NCBI RefSeq assembly: GCF_029407905.1
Contig: NC_073628.1
Location: forward strand, 86,114,501-86,178,500
DNA: 64,000 nucleotides
DNA from: Bubalus kerabau
Lineage: Eukaryota > Chordata > Mammalia > Artiodactyla > Bovidae
Reading direction: 5' to 3'
The notes beneath the pieces are model-generated. The model saw nothing but the letters and a program-made list of their open reading frames with translations. It did no database searches and had not been told where the DNA came from. Position 1 is the stretch's first letter. The number at the start of each line of letters is the position of its first letter. Below are positions 63,771 to 64,000 of this stretch, one piece after another. The translations under genes were made by a program, and so were the position numbers.

Positions 63771-64000
63771 ACATGAGAAGATGCTCAACATTGCTCATTA
63801 TTAGAGAAACACAAGTCAAAACCACAATGAGATATCACCTCACACCAGTCAGAATGACCATCACCAAAAAGTCTACAAACAATAAATGCCAGAGAGGGTG
63901 TGGAGAAAAGGGAACCCTCTTGCACTGTTGGTGGGAATGTAAATTGATACAGCCACTATGGAAGACTGTGTGGAGATTCCTTAAAAAACTAGGAATAAAA
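63771..64000 (+). mobile_element. L1 ORF2-3' region (sense), running off the window
   Basis: ATGAGAAGATGCTCAACATT, GAAACACAAGTCAAAACCAC, AATGAGATATCACCTCACAC, AGAATGACCATCACCAAAAA, GTTGGTGGGAATGTAAATTG, CTGTGTGGAGATTCCTTAAA. This is the well-known L1 ORF2 3' portion, better preserved than the other L1 pieces. It abuts the poly-A of the preceding L1 stub. Confidence 0.9.

Larger units (their letters stand above)
2101..64000 (+). other. SMYD3: SMYD3 intron, 5' portion (>61.9 kb)
   Basis: Begins at the GTGAGT donor. I looked for the following SMYD3 coding segments (the FFPGSHPVRG and LILLLEECDANI regions) in the translations and did not find them, so the next exon is taken to lie beyond the window. 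The interval is filled with transposable elements, simple repeats and unique sequence, listed separately. Confidence 0.85.

Noticed and set aside
2101..64000. A second SMYD3 exon
   Set aside because: I searched the translations for the two peptide regions expected after EPYR and found none; any claim would need an alignment.

Overview
The window is nuclear DNA of a bovid ruminant (cattle or a close relative). The evidence is the dense, ruminant-specific repeat set: tRNA-Glu-derived Bov-tA SINEs, BovA/BovA2 SINEs, CHR SINEs and RTE-class BovB LINEs with (TGAAC)n/(TTCAG)n ends, alongside older MIR, L2 and L1 relics found in all placentals. No bacterial, organellar or exogenous viral genes are seen.

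The only protein-coding sequence I can support is one internal exon at 1926-2100 on the + strand. It encodes 57 complete codons plus two split codons of SMYD3, a SET/MYND-domain lysine methyltransferase. It has a weak-looking acceptor and a perfect CAG/GTGAGT donor. Everything upstream (1-1925) is the 3' end of the preceding SMYD3 intron. Everything downstream (2101-64000) is the start of an intron longer than 61.9 kb; I found no following SMYD3 exon.

Layout: 0.9-6.4 kb holds the exon, a 5'-truncated BovB LINE with clear target-site duplications, and SINEs. 7-17.6 kb has L1 3' ends, CHR and Bov-tA SINEs, with nested insertions at 12.8-13.6 kb and 14.2-14.7 kb, microsatellites at 11.4 and 16.0 kb and an AT-rich inverted repeat at 17.0 kb. 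17.7-21 kb is AT-rich and repeat-poor. 21-33.7 kb is SINE/BovB-rich, including two back-to-back insertions at one target site (23.95-24.56 kb). 33.9-40.2 kb is mostly ancient sequence (L1, MIR, a MaLR LTR). 40.6-52.6 kb is again SINE-rich and contains a probable endogenous-retroviral LTR (45.1-45.7 kb) and a 4 x 44 bp GC-rich minisatellite (49.94-50.11 kb). 52.6-59.1 kb lacks ruminant-specific insertions and holds only ancient fragments. 59.1-60.7 kb has BovB and SINEs. 61-62.6 kb is GC-rich unique DNA with a CTCF-like motif, and the window ends inside an L1 3' end.

The genes do not form a system: this is intronic DNA shaped by retrotransposition. The best candidates for hidden function are non-coding: two same-strand CTCF-like motifs at 54.09 and 61.84 kb, the insertion-poor interval next to them, and the minisatellite. 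I did not find convincing evidence of a new biological system.
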